A stretch of 64,000 bases of DNA from Pseudomonas rhizosphaerae (GTDB taxonomy: Bacteria > Pseudomonadota > Gammaproteobacteria > Pseudomonadales > Pseudomonadaceae): NCBI RefSeq assembly GCF_000761155.1, contig NZ_CP009533.1, forward strand, positions 3,047,001 through 3,111,000, given 5' to 3'. Numbering within the stretch: the first letter of the stretch is position 1; the number at the start of each line of letters is the position of its first letter. Shown here in pieces: positions 7,783 to 17,743 of this stretch. The notes below the pieces were generated by a model, which saw only the letters and a list, made by a program, of their open reading frames with translations, did no database searches and was not told the DNA's origin. The position numbers and the translations under genes were made by a program.

Positions 7783-9048
7783 ATGAAGCGTCGCAGCTTG
7801 ATCAAGGCGTTCACCCTTTCTGCATCGATCGCTGCCATGGGTCTGTCCTGGACGATTCAGGCTGCCGAGACCATCAAGGTCGGCATCCTGCATTCGCTGT
7901 CCGGCACCATGGCGATCTCGGAGACTTCTCTGAAAGACATGGCCCTGATGACCATCGACCAAATCAACGCCAAGGGTGGCGTGAACGGCAAGATGCTCGA
8001 GGCGGTGGTAGTGGACCCGGCGTCCAACTGGCCGTTGTTCGCCGAGAAGGCACGCCAGTTGATCACCCAGGACAAGGTGGCGGTGGTGTTCGGCTGCTGG
8101 ACGTCGGTGTCGCGCAAGTCGGTGCTGCCGGTCTTCGAAGAGCTCAACGGCTTGCTGTTCTACCCCGTGCAGTACGAGGGTGAAGAGATGTCGCCGAACG
8201 TCTTCTACACCGGCGCGGCGCCCAACCAGCAAGCGATCCCGGCAGTCGAATACCTGATGAGCGAAGACGGTGGCGCGGCCAAGCGCTACTTCCTGCTGGG
8301 CACCGACTACGTCTACCCGCGCACCACCAACAAGATTCTGCGCGCCTTCCTGCACTCCAAGGGCGTGGCCGACAAAGACATCGAAGAGGTCTACACCCCG
8401 TTCGGTCACTCGGACTACCAGACCATCGTCGCCAACATCAAGAAGTTCTCGGCCGGCGGCAAGACTGCGGTCATCTCCACCGTCAACGGCGACTCCAACG
8501 TGCCGTTCTACAAGGAACTGGCCAACCAGGGCCTGAAGGCCACCGACGTGCCGGTCGTGGCGTTCTCGGTCGGCGAAGAAGAACTGCGCGGCATCGACAC
8601 CAAGCCGCTGGTGGGCAACCTGGCAGCGTGGAACTACTTCCAGTCGGTGGAGAACAAGGAAAACACCCAGTTCGTCGCCGACTGGAAGGCCTACGCCAAG
8701 GCCAAGAACCTGCCGAACGCCGCCACCGTGGTCACCAACGACCCGATGGAGGCGACCTACGTGGGCATCAACATGTGGGCGCAGGCCGCCAACCAGGCCA
8801 AGTCCACCGACGTGGACAAGGTGCGTGAGGCCATGGCCGGGCAGACCTTCGCCGCGCCGTCGGGCTACACCCTGACCATGGACAAGACCAACCACCACCT
8901 GCACAAGCCGGTGATGATCGGCGAGATCGAGGACAACGGTCAGTTCAACGTCGTATGGAAGACCGAAGAGCCGATCCGCGCCCAGCCGTGGAGCCCGTAC
9001 ATTCCGGGTAACGACAAGAAGCCGGACCACGCCGTGAAGAGCAACTGA
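7783..9048 (+). CDS. urtA: urea ABC transporter substrate-binding protein UrtA
   Basis: The 421-residue periplasmic protein has a signal peptide ending near QAAETIKVG. It then shows the UrtA/AmiC-type binding fold, with VGILHSLSGTMAISE, VFGCWTSVSRKSVLPVFEE and LFYPVQYEGEE, typical of UrtA rather than amino-acid binding proteins. It captures urea for the UrtBCDE ABC importer. It begins MKRRSLIKAFTLSASIAAMG, and a GGAG-like site stands before the ATG. A sigma-54 promoter and NtrC-type site lie upstream. REPIN repeats separate it from urtB, which may let the binding protein be made in excess over the membrane parts. Confidence 0.96.
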   Translation: MKRRSLIKAFTLSASIAAMGLSWTIQAAETIKVGILHSLSGTMAISETSLKDMALMTIDQINAKGGVNGKMLEAVVVDPASNWPLFAEKARQLITQDKVAVVFGCWTSVSRKSVLPVFEELNGLLFYPVQYEGEEMSPNVFYTGAAPNQQAIPAVEYLMSEDGGAAKRYFLLGTDYVYPRTTNKILRAFLHSKGVADKDIEEVYTPFGHSDYQTIVANIKKFSAGGKTAVISTVNGDSNVPFYKELANQGLKATDVPVVAFSVGEEELRGIDTKPLVGNLAAWNYFQSVENKENTQFVADWKAYAKAKNLPNAATVVTNDPMEATYVGINMWAQAANQAKSTDVDKVREAMAGQTFAAPSGYTLTMDKTNHHLHKPVMIGEIEDNGQFNVVWKTEEPIRAQPWSPYIPGNDKKPDHAVKSN

Positions 9049-9388
9049 TCCAACCTGCTTTGCAGGGCCACCGTAAACGCGGGTTCTCTGTAGGAGCGGT
9101 CATCGGCCGCGAAGGGTCACCGCGGTGTGTCTGACAGACCGCAGTGCTCTTTTCGCGGCCACGGACCGCTCCTAGGGGGGACCGAGGTTTTCCGTGGGAG
9201 CGGTCATCGGCCGCGAAGGATCACCGCGGTGTGTCTGACAGACCGCAGTGCTCTTTTCGCGGCCACGGACCGCTCCCACGGGGGACCGGGGCTTTGCGTG
9301 GGAGCGGTCATTGGCCGCGAAAGGGCTTTGCGCTGCATTCATGGAAGCGCCTATCGGCCGCCATTGCCGTCAATTCAAAGGACTTGCC
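9049..9388. other. intergenic region urtA-urtB filled by REPIN repeats
   Basis: No gene is seen in these 340 bases. From 9088 to 9322 the region is REPIN sequence; the last 65 bases hold the urtB ribosome site (AAAGGA before ATG). Confidence 0.85.
9088..9322. repeat. tandem REPINs (family B), two full units and one half unit
   Basis: Units begin at 9089, 9193 and 9297, a period of exactly 104 bases. Each full unit is GGAGCGGTCATCGGCCGCGA, about 35 bases of centre containing CAGACCGCAGTGCTC, and the inverted arm TTCGCGGCCACGGACCGCTC. The third unit keeps only the left arm. These are two inverted REP arms around a conserved centre, the REPIN form of mobile palindromes moved in trans by RAYT transposases; none is encoded in this window. 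Confidence 0.88.
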
Positions 9389-10954
9389 ATGTCCCTTAGC
9401 AAATTCTTCGTCACTGCCGTCCTGCTGTTGCCCCTGCTGGCCAACGCCAACGACGCCAGTGATTTTACCGGCGCCTCGTCCGCCGAGCAGGTGCGCCTGC
9501 TCGAAGCCTGGGCGGCGCAGCCAGAGCCGGTGCGGCTCGACCTGCTCGACGCCTTGCAGGAAGGCCGGGTTGCCGCCGATGCCGAGAAAAAACCGTTCAT
9601 CGAAACCAACGGCCAGATGACTCCCGCCGACGGCACCGCCGCGGCCGTGGAACCAGTGCGCAAGCTGCGCCTGAACAACCGCCTGCGCGGCCTGGTGGAA
9701 ACCGCCCTTGCCAGCCACCAACTGCAGAGCGACGACGCCCAGGTTCGCCTCGCCGCTGCGCAGCAACTGCAACGCACCGCGCAGCCCAACCAGCTGGCCT
9801 TGCTCGACCGCCAAACCACTGGTGAACAGGACGAAACGGTGAAAACCGCCTTGACCCTCGCCCTGGCCAACCTGCAACTGGTCGCTGCCGAGCCCGCCGT
9901 ACGCCTGGCCGCCGTGCGCCTGCTGGGCGAAACCGGTGAACCCCTGGCGCGCACCCGTCTGGAAAACCTGCTGGCGCCGGGCGTGGAAACCGACCCGGGC
10001 GTGCGCACGGCCGCCGAGACCAGCCTGGCGCAGGTGAAACGCAAGCTGCTGATCGGCGACATCCTCGGCCAGGCCTTCAGCGGCATGTCCCTGGGCTCGA
10101 TCCTGCTGCTCGCCGCTTTGGGCCTGGCGATCACCTTCGGGCTGCTGGGTGTCATCAACATGGCCCACGGCGAAATGCTCATGCTCGGCGCCTATTCGAC
10201 CTACGTCGTGCAGATGCTGATCCAGCGCATCGCCCCCGGCGCCATCGAGTACTACCCGTTGATCGCCCTGCCTGTGGCGTTCTTCGTCACCGCAGGCGTC
10301 GGCATGATTCTGGAACGCACAGTGATTCGCCATCTGTACGGTCGCCCACTGGAAACCCTGCTGGCGACCTGGGGCATCAGCCTGATGCTGATCCAGGCGA
10401 TTCGCCTGATCTTCGGCGCGCAGAACGTGGAAGTGGCCAATCCGGCCTGGCTCTCCGGTGGCTGGCAGGTACTGCCCAACCTGGTGCTGCCGTACAACCG
10501 CATCGTCATCATCGCCTTCGCGCTGTTCGTGGTGGTACTGACCTGGCTGCTGCTGAACAAGACCCGCCTGGGCCTCAACGTGCGTGCCGTAACCCAGAAC
10601 CGCAACATGGCCGCCTGCTGCGGTGTGCCCACCGGGCGCGTCGACATGCTCGCCTTCGGCCTGGGCTCGGGCATCGCCGGCCTGGGTGGCGTGGCCCTGA
10701 GCCAGATCGGCAACGTCGGCCCGGACCTGGGCCAGAGTTACATCATCGATTCGTTTCTGGTGGTGGTGCTGGGTGGCGTCGGCCAACTGGCCGGTAGCGT
10801 GTCCGCCGCGTTCGGCCTGGGCATCGCCAACAAGATCCTGGAGCCGCAGATCGGTGCGGTGCTGGGCAAGATCCTCATCCTCGCGCTGATCATTCTGTTC
10901 ATCCAGAAACGTCCGCAAGGCCTCTTCGCACTGAAAGGACGGGTGATCGACTGA
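9389..10954 (+). CDS. urtB: urea ABC transporter permease UrtB
   Basis: The 521-residue protein begins MSLSKFFVTAVLLLPLLANA, a signal peptide. About 190 residues of helical periplasmic domain follow, then a LivH-like permease (ILGQAFSGMSLGSILLLAAL onwards, with GVINMAHGEMLMLGAY). The long N-terminal domain is normal for UrtB of proteobacteria. With UrtC it forms the urea channel of the importer. ATG at 9389 is preceded by AAAGGA and starts the signal peptide, so the longer frame through the REPINs is rejected. Its stop overlaps the urtC start (TGATG). Confidence 0.95.
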   Translation: MSLSKFFVTAVLLLPLLANANDASDFTGASSAEQVRLLEAWAAQPEPVRLDLLDALQEGRVAADAEKKPFIETNGQMTPADGTAAAVEPVRKLRLNNRLRGLVETALASHQLQSDDAQVRLAAAQQLQRTAQPNQLALLDRQTTGEQDETVKTALTLALANLQLVAAEPAVRLAAVRLLGETGEPLARTRLENLLAPGVETDPGVRTAAETSLAQVKRKLLIGDILGQAFSGMSLGSILLLAALGLAITFGLLGVINMAHGEMLMLGAYSTYVVQMLIQRIAPGAIEYYPLIALPVAFFVTAGVGMILERTVIRHLYGRPLETLLATWGISLMLIQAIRLIFGAQNVEVANPAWLSGGWQVLPNLVLPYNRIVIIAFALFVVVLTWLLLNKTRLGLNVRAVTQNRNMAACCGVPTGRVDMLAFGLGSGIAGLGGVALSQIGNVGPDLGQSYIIDSFLVVVLGGVGQLAGSVSAAFGLGIANKILEPQIGAVLGKILILALIILFIQKRPQGLFALKGRVID

Positions 10955-12033
10955 TGAATCAGCCATTGATGCTCACTGCCGCGCAGAAAGCCGGCCCGAA
11001 AGTGACCCTCGCCATCGGCGTCGTGGTCCTGGCGATCCTCATCGCCCTGCCGCTGCTGTCGCTGCTGCCGGCCAGCAACGGTTTGCAAGTGTCGGCCTAC
11101 ACCCTGACCCTCGTCGGCAAGATCCTCTGCTACGCCATCGTCGCCCTGGCGCTGGACCTGGTCTGGGGCTACGCAGGTCTGCTGTCCCTGGGCCACGGCC
11201 TGTTCTTCGCGCTGGGCGGTTATGCCATGGGCATGTACCTGATGCGCGAAGCGGCCGGCGACGGCCTGCCGGCCTTCATGACGTTTCTATCGTGGACCGA
11301 ACTGCCCTGGTTCTGGGTCGGTACCGAACATTTCCTCTGGGCCCTGTGCCTGGCGGTGCTGGCGCCGGGCGTGCTGGCCCTGGTGTTCGGGTTCTTCGCC
11401 TTCCGCTCGCGGATCAAGGGCGTGTACTTCTCGATCATGACCCAGGCCCTGACCTTCGCTGGCATGCTGCTGTTCTTCCGCAACGAGACCGGCTTCGGCG
11501 GCAACAACGGCTTCACCAACTTCCGCAGCATTCTGGGCTTCAGCATCACCTCGCAAGGCACGCGGGCGGTGCTGTTTCTGCTCACCGTGGCGTTGCTGGT
11601 GCTGAGCCTGTACCTGGGCTGGCGCCTGGCCCGCAGCAAGTTCGGCCGGGTGCTGACCGCGCTGCGCGACGCCGAGAATCGGCTGATGTTCTGCGGTTAC
11701 GATCCACGCGGATTCAAGCTGTTCGTCTGGGTGCTCAGCGCCGTGCTCTGCGGTCTGGCCGGCGCGCTGTACGTGCCACAAGTGGGGATCATCAACCCCA
11801 GCGAGATGTCGCCGACCAACTCCATCGAAGCCGCCGTGTGGGTGGCCCTGGGCGGACGCGGCACGCTGATCGGGCCACTGTTGGGCGCCGGCATCGTCAA
11901 CGGCATGAAGAGCTGGTTCACCGTGGCGTTTCCCGAATACTGGCTGTTCTTCCTTGGCGCGCTGTTCATCATCGTCACGTTGTACCTGCCCAAGGGCGTG
12001 ATCGGCCTGTTGAAGAAGAGAGGTGAACAATGA
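10954..12033 (+). CDS. urtC: urea ABC transporter permease UrtC
   Basis: The 359-residue LivM-like permease has roughly ten hydrophobic segments. It carries LDLVWGYAGLLSLGHGLFFALGGYA and the C-terminal VALGGRGTLIGPLLGAGIVN typical of UrtC. It pairs with UrtB in the inner membrane. Its ATG overlaps the urtB stop by one base and its stop overlaps the urtD start (ATGA), so all three are coupled. Confidence 0.95.
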   Translation: MNQPLMLTAAQKAGPKVTLAIGVVVLAILIALPLLSLLPASNGLQVSAYTLTLVGKILCYAIVALALDLVWGYAGLLSLGHGLFFALGGYAMGMYLMREAAGDGLPAFMTFLSWTELPWFWVGTEHFLWALCLAVLAPGVLALVFGFFAFRSRIKGVYFSIMTQALTFAGMLLFFRNETGFGGNNGFTNFRSILGFSITSQGTRAVLFLLTVALLVLSLYLGWRLARSKFGRVLTALRDAENRLMFCGYDPRGFKLFVWVLSAVLCGLAGALYVPQVGIINPSEMSPTNSIEAAVWVALGGRGTLIGPLLGAGIVNGMKSWFTVAFPEYWLFFLGALFIIVTLYLPKGVIGLLKKRGEQ

Positions 12034-12890
12034 GAATCACCGCAACCGGCGAGTTCATGCTCGAACCGATCCTCGACCCCAACAGCGACGCCGGCACCAG
12101 CCGCGATGCCATCGGCCTTGGCCGGGCCAGCGGACCGGGGCTGAACACCCGACACGGGACGATTCTGACCCTGGAAGACATCAGCGTCAGCTTCGACGGC
12201 TTCAAGGCGCTCAACGACCTCAACCTGTACATCGGCGTCGGTGAGCTGCGTTGCATCATCGGCCCCAACGGTGCCGGCAAGACCACCCTGATGGACGTGA
12301 TCACCGGCAAGACCCGACCTACCACGGGCAAAGCCTGGTTCGGCGAAACCCTGGACCTGACCCACATGAGCGAGGTGCAGATCGCCCAGGCCGGCATCGG
12401 CCGCAAGTTCCAGAAGCCGACCGTGTTCGAAGCCTTGAGCGTGTTCGAGAACCTGGAGCTGGCGCAAAAGACCGACAAGTCGGTCTGGGCCAGCCTGCGC
12501 GCACGGCTGACCGGCGAGCAGCGCGACCGCATTGCCGAAGTGCTGGAAACCATTCGCCTGAGCGCGTCGGTCGATCGCCCGGCCGGCTTGCTGTCCCACG
12601 GCCAGAAGCAGTTTCTGGAGATCGGCATGCTGCTGGTGCAAGACCCGCAATTGCTGCTGCTCGATGAACCGGTAGCAGGCATGACCGACGCCGAAACCGA
12701 ATTCACCGCCGAGTTGTTCAAGACCCTGGCCGGCAAGCATTCGCTGATGGTGGTGGAGCATGACATGGGCTTCGTCGGCTCGATTGCCGACCATGTCACC
12801 GTGCTGCATCAGGGCAGCGTGCTGGCCGAAGGTTCGCTCGAGGCGGTGCAGGCCGATGAGCGGGTGATCGAGGTTTATCTGGGGCGTTGA
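12030..12890 (+). CDS. urtD: urea ABC transporter ATP-binding protein UrtD
   Basis: This 286-residue ATPase of the LivG type has Walker A GPNGAGKTT near residue 80, a signature-like LSHGQKQFLEIGMLLVQDPQ and Walker B LLLLDEPVAGM. An N-terminal extension of about 45 residues, rich in Gly, Asp and Ser, precedes the ATPase fold; similar extensions are seen in other Pseudomonas UrtD proteins. The start at 12030 overlaps the urtC stop. A long perfect hairpin follows the gene. Confidence 0.95.
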   Translation: MRITATGEFMLEPILDPNSDAGTSRDAIGLGRASGPGLNTRHGTILTLEDISVSFDGFKALNDLNLYIGVGELRCIIGPNGAGKTTLMDVITGKTRPTTGKAWFGETLDLTHMSEVQIAQAGIGRKFQKPTVFEALSVFENLELAQKTDKSVWASLRARLTGEQRDRIAEVLETIRLSASVDRPAGLLSHGQKQFLEIGMLLVQDPQLLLLDEPVAGMTDAETEFTAELFKTLAGKHSLMVVEHDMGFVGSIADHVTVLHQGSVLAEGSLEAVQADERVIEVYLGR

Positions 12891-12896
12891 GGTCCA

Positions 12897-12955
12897 TTCG
12901 CGGCCACTGACCGCTCCTACGCTCGATTATCGTAGGAGCGGTCAGTGGCCGCGAA
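12897..12955. repeat. REP pair forming a perfect 25-bp hairpin between urtD and urtE
   Basis: Bases 12897-12921 and 12931-12955 are exact reverse complements (25 of 25) with a 9-base loop. The arms are the family B repeat (TTCGCGGCCACTGACCGCTC). The usual REPIN centre is missing. In RNA this would be a very stable hairpin inside the urt operon, a possible attenuator or processing/stability element. Confidence 0.9.
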
Positions 12956-12993
12956 GAAGCCCCACCCAGACACTGCAACAACAAGGACAAACC

Positions 12994-13692
12994 ATGCTCC
13001 AAGTCGACCAGCTTCACCAATACTACGGCGGCAGTCACATCCTGCGCGGCCTGTCGTTCGATGTGAAAATAGGCGAAGTGACCTGCCTGCTCGGGCGCAA
13101 TGGCGTGGGCAAGACCACCCTGCTCAAGTGCCTGATGGGCCTGATTCCGGCCAAGCAAGGCAGCGTGACTTGGGAAGGCAAGCCGATCACCGCATTCAAG
13201 CCGCATCAGCGGGTGCATGCAGGCATCGCCTACGTCCCCCAGGGCCGCGAAATCTTCGGCCGCCTCACGGTCGAGGAAAACCTGTTGATGGGGCTTTCAC
13301 GCTTTCCCGGCAGCGAAGCGCGCGAAGTGCCGGCGTTCATCTACGAATTGTTTCCGGTGCTGCTGCAGATGAAACACCGCCGTGGCGGCGACCTGTCCGG
13401 CGGCCAACAGCAGCAACTGGCGATTGGTCGTGCTCTGGCGAGCCGACCACGGTTGCTGATTCTCGACGAGCCCACCGAAGGCATCCAGCCCTCGGTGATC
13501 AAGGAAATCGGCGCCGTGATCAAGCAGCTCGCCGCACGTGGCGACATGGCCATATTGCTGGTCGAGCAGTTCTACGACTTCGCCGCCGAGCTGGCCGATC
13601 AGTACCTGGTCATGTCGCGCGGTGAGATTGTCCAGCAGGGTCGCGGTGAAAACATGGAGACCGAGGGTGTACGTGGCCTGGTAACCATTTAA
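12994..13692 (+). CDS. urtE: urea ABC transporter ATP-binding protein UrtE
   Basis: The 232-residue LivF-type ATPase begins MLQVDQLHQYYGGSHILRGL. It has Walker A GRNGVGKTT near residue 37, signature LSGGQQQQLAIGRAL and Walker B LLILDEPTEGIQPSVIKEIG; DEPTEGIQ is the usual UrtE form. It completes the five-gene urea importer. It is separated from urtD by a hairpin, so its level may differ from the upstream genes. ureD follows 30 bases later. Confidence 0.95.
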   Translation: MLQVDQLHQYYGGSHILRGLSFDVKIGEVTCLLGRNGVGKTTLLKCLMGLIPAKQGSVTWEGKPITAFKPHQRVHAGIAYVPQGREIFGRLTVEENLLMGLSRFPGSEAREVPAFIYELFPVLLQMKHRRGGDLSGGQQQQLAIGRALASRPRLLILDEPTEGIQPSVIKEIGAVIKQLAARGDMAILLVEQFYDFAAELADQYLVMSRGEIVQQGRGENMETEGVRGLVTI

Positions 13693-13722
13693 TCTTCCGC
13701 GACCCGAACAAGAATGAAGGCC

Positions 13723-14562
13723 ATGAATCTACCCGTCACTTCCCTGCCCTACACGCCCAGCTGGCACGCCCGGCTGGAGCTGGGCTACGCACGCTTCGGC
13801 GACAGCACGCGACCGACCCTGCGCCGCCACTTGGGCCCCTTGCGGGTGCAGAAGCATCTGTACGCCGAAGGGCCCGAGGTGTGCCAGCACATCATCGTGC
13901 ATCCGCCGGGGGGCATCGCTGGCGGCGATCGGTTGGACATCAGCGCCCAGGTTCAGGCCAACGCCTGGGCGCAGTTGACCACGCCCGGCGCGGCCAAATG
14001 GTACCGCGCGCTCAGTCCGGCCTATCAAAGCACCGAGCTGCACGTGGCCGCTGGCGCTACCCTTGAATGGCTGCCCCAGGAAACCATCGTCTACAGTGCC
14101 GCCCAGGCTGAACTGGACACCCGTATCCATCTGCAGGGCGATGCCCGGCTGTTCTATTGGGACATCGTCGCCGTGGGTCGTCCGGCGGCCGCCGAGCGCT
14201 TCGACCAGGGGCATTTCCAGTCACGCCTGGAGATTCGCCGCGACGGTGAGCTGCTCTGGCACGAGCGCCAGCGCATCGTCGGCGACGACGGCCTGCTCGA
14301 CTCGGCCGTGGGCCTGGGCGGCAAGCCGGTGTTCGCCACCTTGCTGGTGACCGGCGAGATCGACCCGGCTCTGCTCGAACGCTGCCGTGGCCTGACGACC
14401 CGCGTGCGCGGCGACCTGAGCCAGTTGCCGGGGCTGCTAGTGGCCCGCTGCCTGGCCGACGAGGCGCTGCATGCGCGCGACTGGCTGATCCAGCTGTGGA
14501 CGCTGCTACGCCCGGCCCTGCTGGGCCGCGAAGCGCTGGCGCCACGGATCTGGAGCACCTGA
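13723..14562 (+). CDS. ureD: urease accessory protein UreD
   Basis: UreD (UreH) is the scaffold that joins apo-urease and UreF/UreG for nickel loading. The protein shows the family marks [32 protein letters not shown] with [18 protein letters not shown] and [10 protein letters not shown] chose ATG at 13723 (279 residues) because GAAGG lies just before it; ATG at 13714 in the same frame adds three residues. It lies between urtE and ureA. The other accessory genes ureEFG are 12-15 kb downstream. Confidence 0.94.
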   Translation: MNLPVTSLPYTPSWHARLELGYARFGDSTRPTLRRHLGPLRVQKHLYAEGPEVCQHIIVHPPGGIAGGDRLDISAQVQANAWAQLTTPGAAKWYRALSPAYQSTELHVAAGATLEWLPQETIVYSAAQAELDTRIHLQGDARLFYWDIVAVGRPAAAERFDQGHFQSRLEIRRDGELLWHERQRIVGDDGLLDSAVGLGGKPVFATLLVTGEIDPALLERCRGLTTRVRGDLSQLPGLLVARCLADEALHARDWLIQLWTLLRPALLGREALAPRIWST

Positions 14563-14610
14563 CTGATTCCTGCCTGCCTGGCTACCTACCAAAATTCTCA
14601 AGGAACACCC

Positions 14611-14913
14611 ATGGACCTGACACCCCGCGAAAAAGACAAGATGCTCATCTTCACCGCCGGCCTGGTGGCCGAACGCCGTCTGGCCCGTGGCCTGAAGCTG
14701 AACTACCCGGAAGCCATGGCGCTGATCTCCGCCGCCTTGCTCGAAGGCGCCCGCGATGGCCAGACGGTCGCGCAGCTGATGCACTACGGCACCACCCTGC
14801 TCACCCGCGAACAGGTCATGGAAGGCATTCCGGAAATGATTCCGGAAATCCAGGTAGAAGCCACCTTTCCCGACGGCACCAAGCTGGTCACCGTCCATCA
14901 ACCCATCGCCTGA
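14611..14913 (+). CDS. ureA: urease subunit gamma UreA
   Basis: The 100-residue protein begins [20 protein letters not shown] and has the family text [20 protein letters not shown] and [20 protein letters not shown]. It is the smallest structural urease subunit and assembles with UreB and UreC in the cytoplasm. Length is exactly the usual 100. CAAGGA lies a few bases before the ATG. Confidence 0.97.
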   Translation: MDLTPREKDKMLIFTAGLVAERRLARGLKLNYPEAMALISAALLEGARDGQTVAQLMHYGTTLLTREQVMEGIPEMIPEIQVEATFPDGTKLVTVHQPIA

Positions 14914-14922
14914 GGCACGGCC

Positions 14923-15441
14923 ATGATTCGAGATGCAACCGAGCGCGATCTGCCCGGGATCTGCGCGATCTACAACGATGCGGTGCTCAATACCACGGCG
15001 ATCTGGAACGAGCAGCCGGTCGACCTGGCCAACCGCCAGGCCTGGTTCGAGGCCCGCAGGGCGCAGCGTTATCCGATTCTGGTCGCCGAGGAACAGGGCG
15101 AGGTCGTCGGCTATGCGTCGTTCGGTGACTGGCGCCCATTCGAAGGGTTTCGCTACAGCGTCGAGCACTCGGTGTACATCCGCAACGATCAGCGCGGCAA
15201 AGGCCTCGGCGCGCGCCTGATGCAGGTGCTCATCGAGCGTGCCCGCGAGGGCGGCAAATACGTCATGGTGGCCGCCATCGAAAGCGGCAACCAGGCATCG
15301 ATTCATCTGCACGAACGCCTGGGCTTCACCACCACCGGGCAGATGCCCCAGGTCGGCATCAAGTTCGGCCGCTGGCTGGACCTGACCTTCATGCAACTGG
15401 CCCTCAACCCAGGCGCCGAGCCGCCCCAGGAGTCGGCTTGA
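14923..15441 (+). CDS. GNAT N-acetyltransferase (phosphinothricin/methionine sulfoximine acetyltransferase type)
   Basis: The 172-residue protein begins [20 protein letters not shown], the start of the Pat/MddA group. The acetyl-CoA loop appears as [14 protein letters not shown] near residues 85-100, followed by [20 protein letters not shown]. Members acetylate methionine sulfoximine, methionine sulfone or phosphinothricin, glutamine-synthetase inhibitors. It lies between ureA and ureB, a placement known in other pseudomonads, and so is co-expressed with urease. The exact substrate is not visible. Confidence 0.86.
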   Translation: MIRDATERDLPGICAIYNDAVLNTTAIWNEQPVDLANRQAWFEARRAQRYPILVAEEQGEVVGYASFGDWRPFEGFRYSVEHSVYIRNDQRGKGLGARLMQVLIERAREGGKYVMVAAIESGNQASIHLHERLGFTTTGQMPQVGIKFGRWLDLTFMQLALNPGAEPPQESA

Positions 15442-15475
15442 ACCGCCGTCCTTCATCACTTCGAGGAGCTCTCCC

Positions 15476-15781
15476 ATGATTCCCGGCCAATACCAGATCC
15501 AGCCTGGCGACATCGAACTCAATGTCGGGCGGCGTACCTTGAGCCTGACCGTGGCCAACAGTGGCGATCGACCGATTCAGGTGGGGTCGCACTATCACTT
15601 TTTCGAGACCAACGATGCGCTGCACTTCGATCGCCCGGCCACGCGCGGCATGCGGCTCAACATTCCTGCCGGGACGGCGGTGCGCTTCGAACCGGGCCAG
15701 AGCCGCGAGGTGGAACTGGTGGACCTGGCCGGGCTGCGCCGCGTGTATGGCTTCGCCGGCCGCGTCATGGGTGATCTCTGA
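15476..15781 (+). CDS. ureB: urease subunit beta UreB
   Basis: The 101-residue protein begins [20 protein letters not shown] and carries [35 protein letters not shown] and GFAGRVMG, all urease beta signatures. It is a structural subunit of the urease trimer. GAGGAG precedes the ATG. A REPIN separates it from ureC. Confidence 0.97.
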   Translation: MIPGQYQIQPGDIELNVGRRTLSLTVANSGDRPIQVGSHYHFFETNDALHFDRPATRGMRLNIPAGTAVRFEPGQSREVELVDLAGLRRVYGFAGRVMGDL

Positions 15782-15793
15782 GCACGTCCCCCT

Positions 15794-15884
15794 CTGTAGG
15801 AGCGGTCCTTGGCCGCGAAGGAGGCAACGCGCTCTACCTGATACACCGCAGCGGGCCATTCGCGGCCGATGACCGCTCCTACAG
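15794..15884. repeat. REPIN (family B) between ureB and ureC
   Basis: One complete REPIN of about 90 bases: GTAGGAGCGGTCCTTGGCCG, a centre with ACACCGCAGCG, and the inverted arm ending GATGACCGCTCCTAC. It lies between two subunit genes of the same enzyme. Confidence 0.88.
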
Positions 15885-15917
15885 GGGCCACACACCATTG
15901 AATTGCAGGGCACACCG

Positions 15918-17618
<1,701 letters not shown>

Positions 17619-17743
17619 AAAGAGCGGATTTGAAAGGACTTCTCTGACAGGACCGCCCTGCCCCAACCGCGCCTAACTATGTAACCCGCTGATTCATGGC
17701 GGATTCCCTAAGGTGTAGCTCCCATCGATACAGGAGCTGCACC

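Noticed and set aside
9144..9620. Open frames running through the REPIN array before urtB
   Set aside because: They translate the mobile repeats and are not conserved; urtB starts at 9389.
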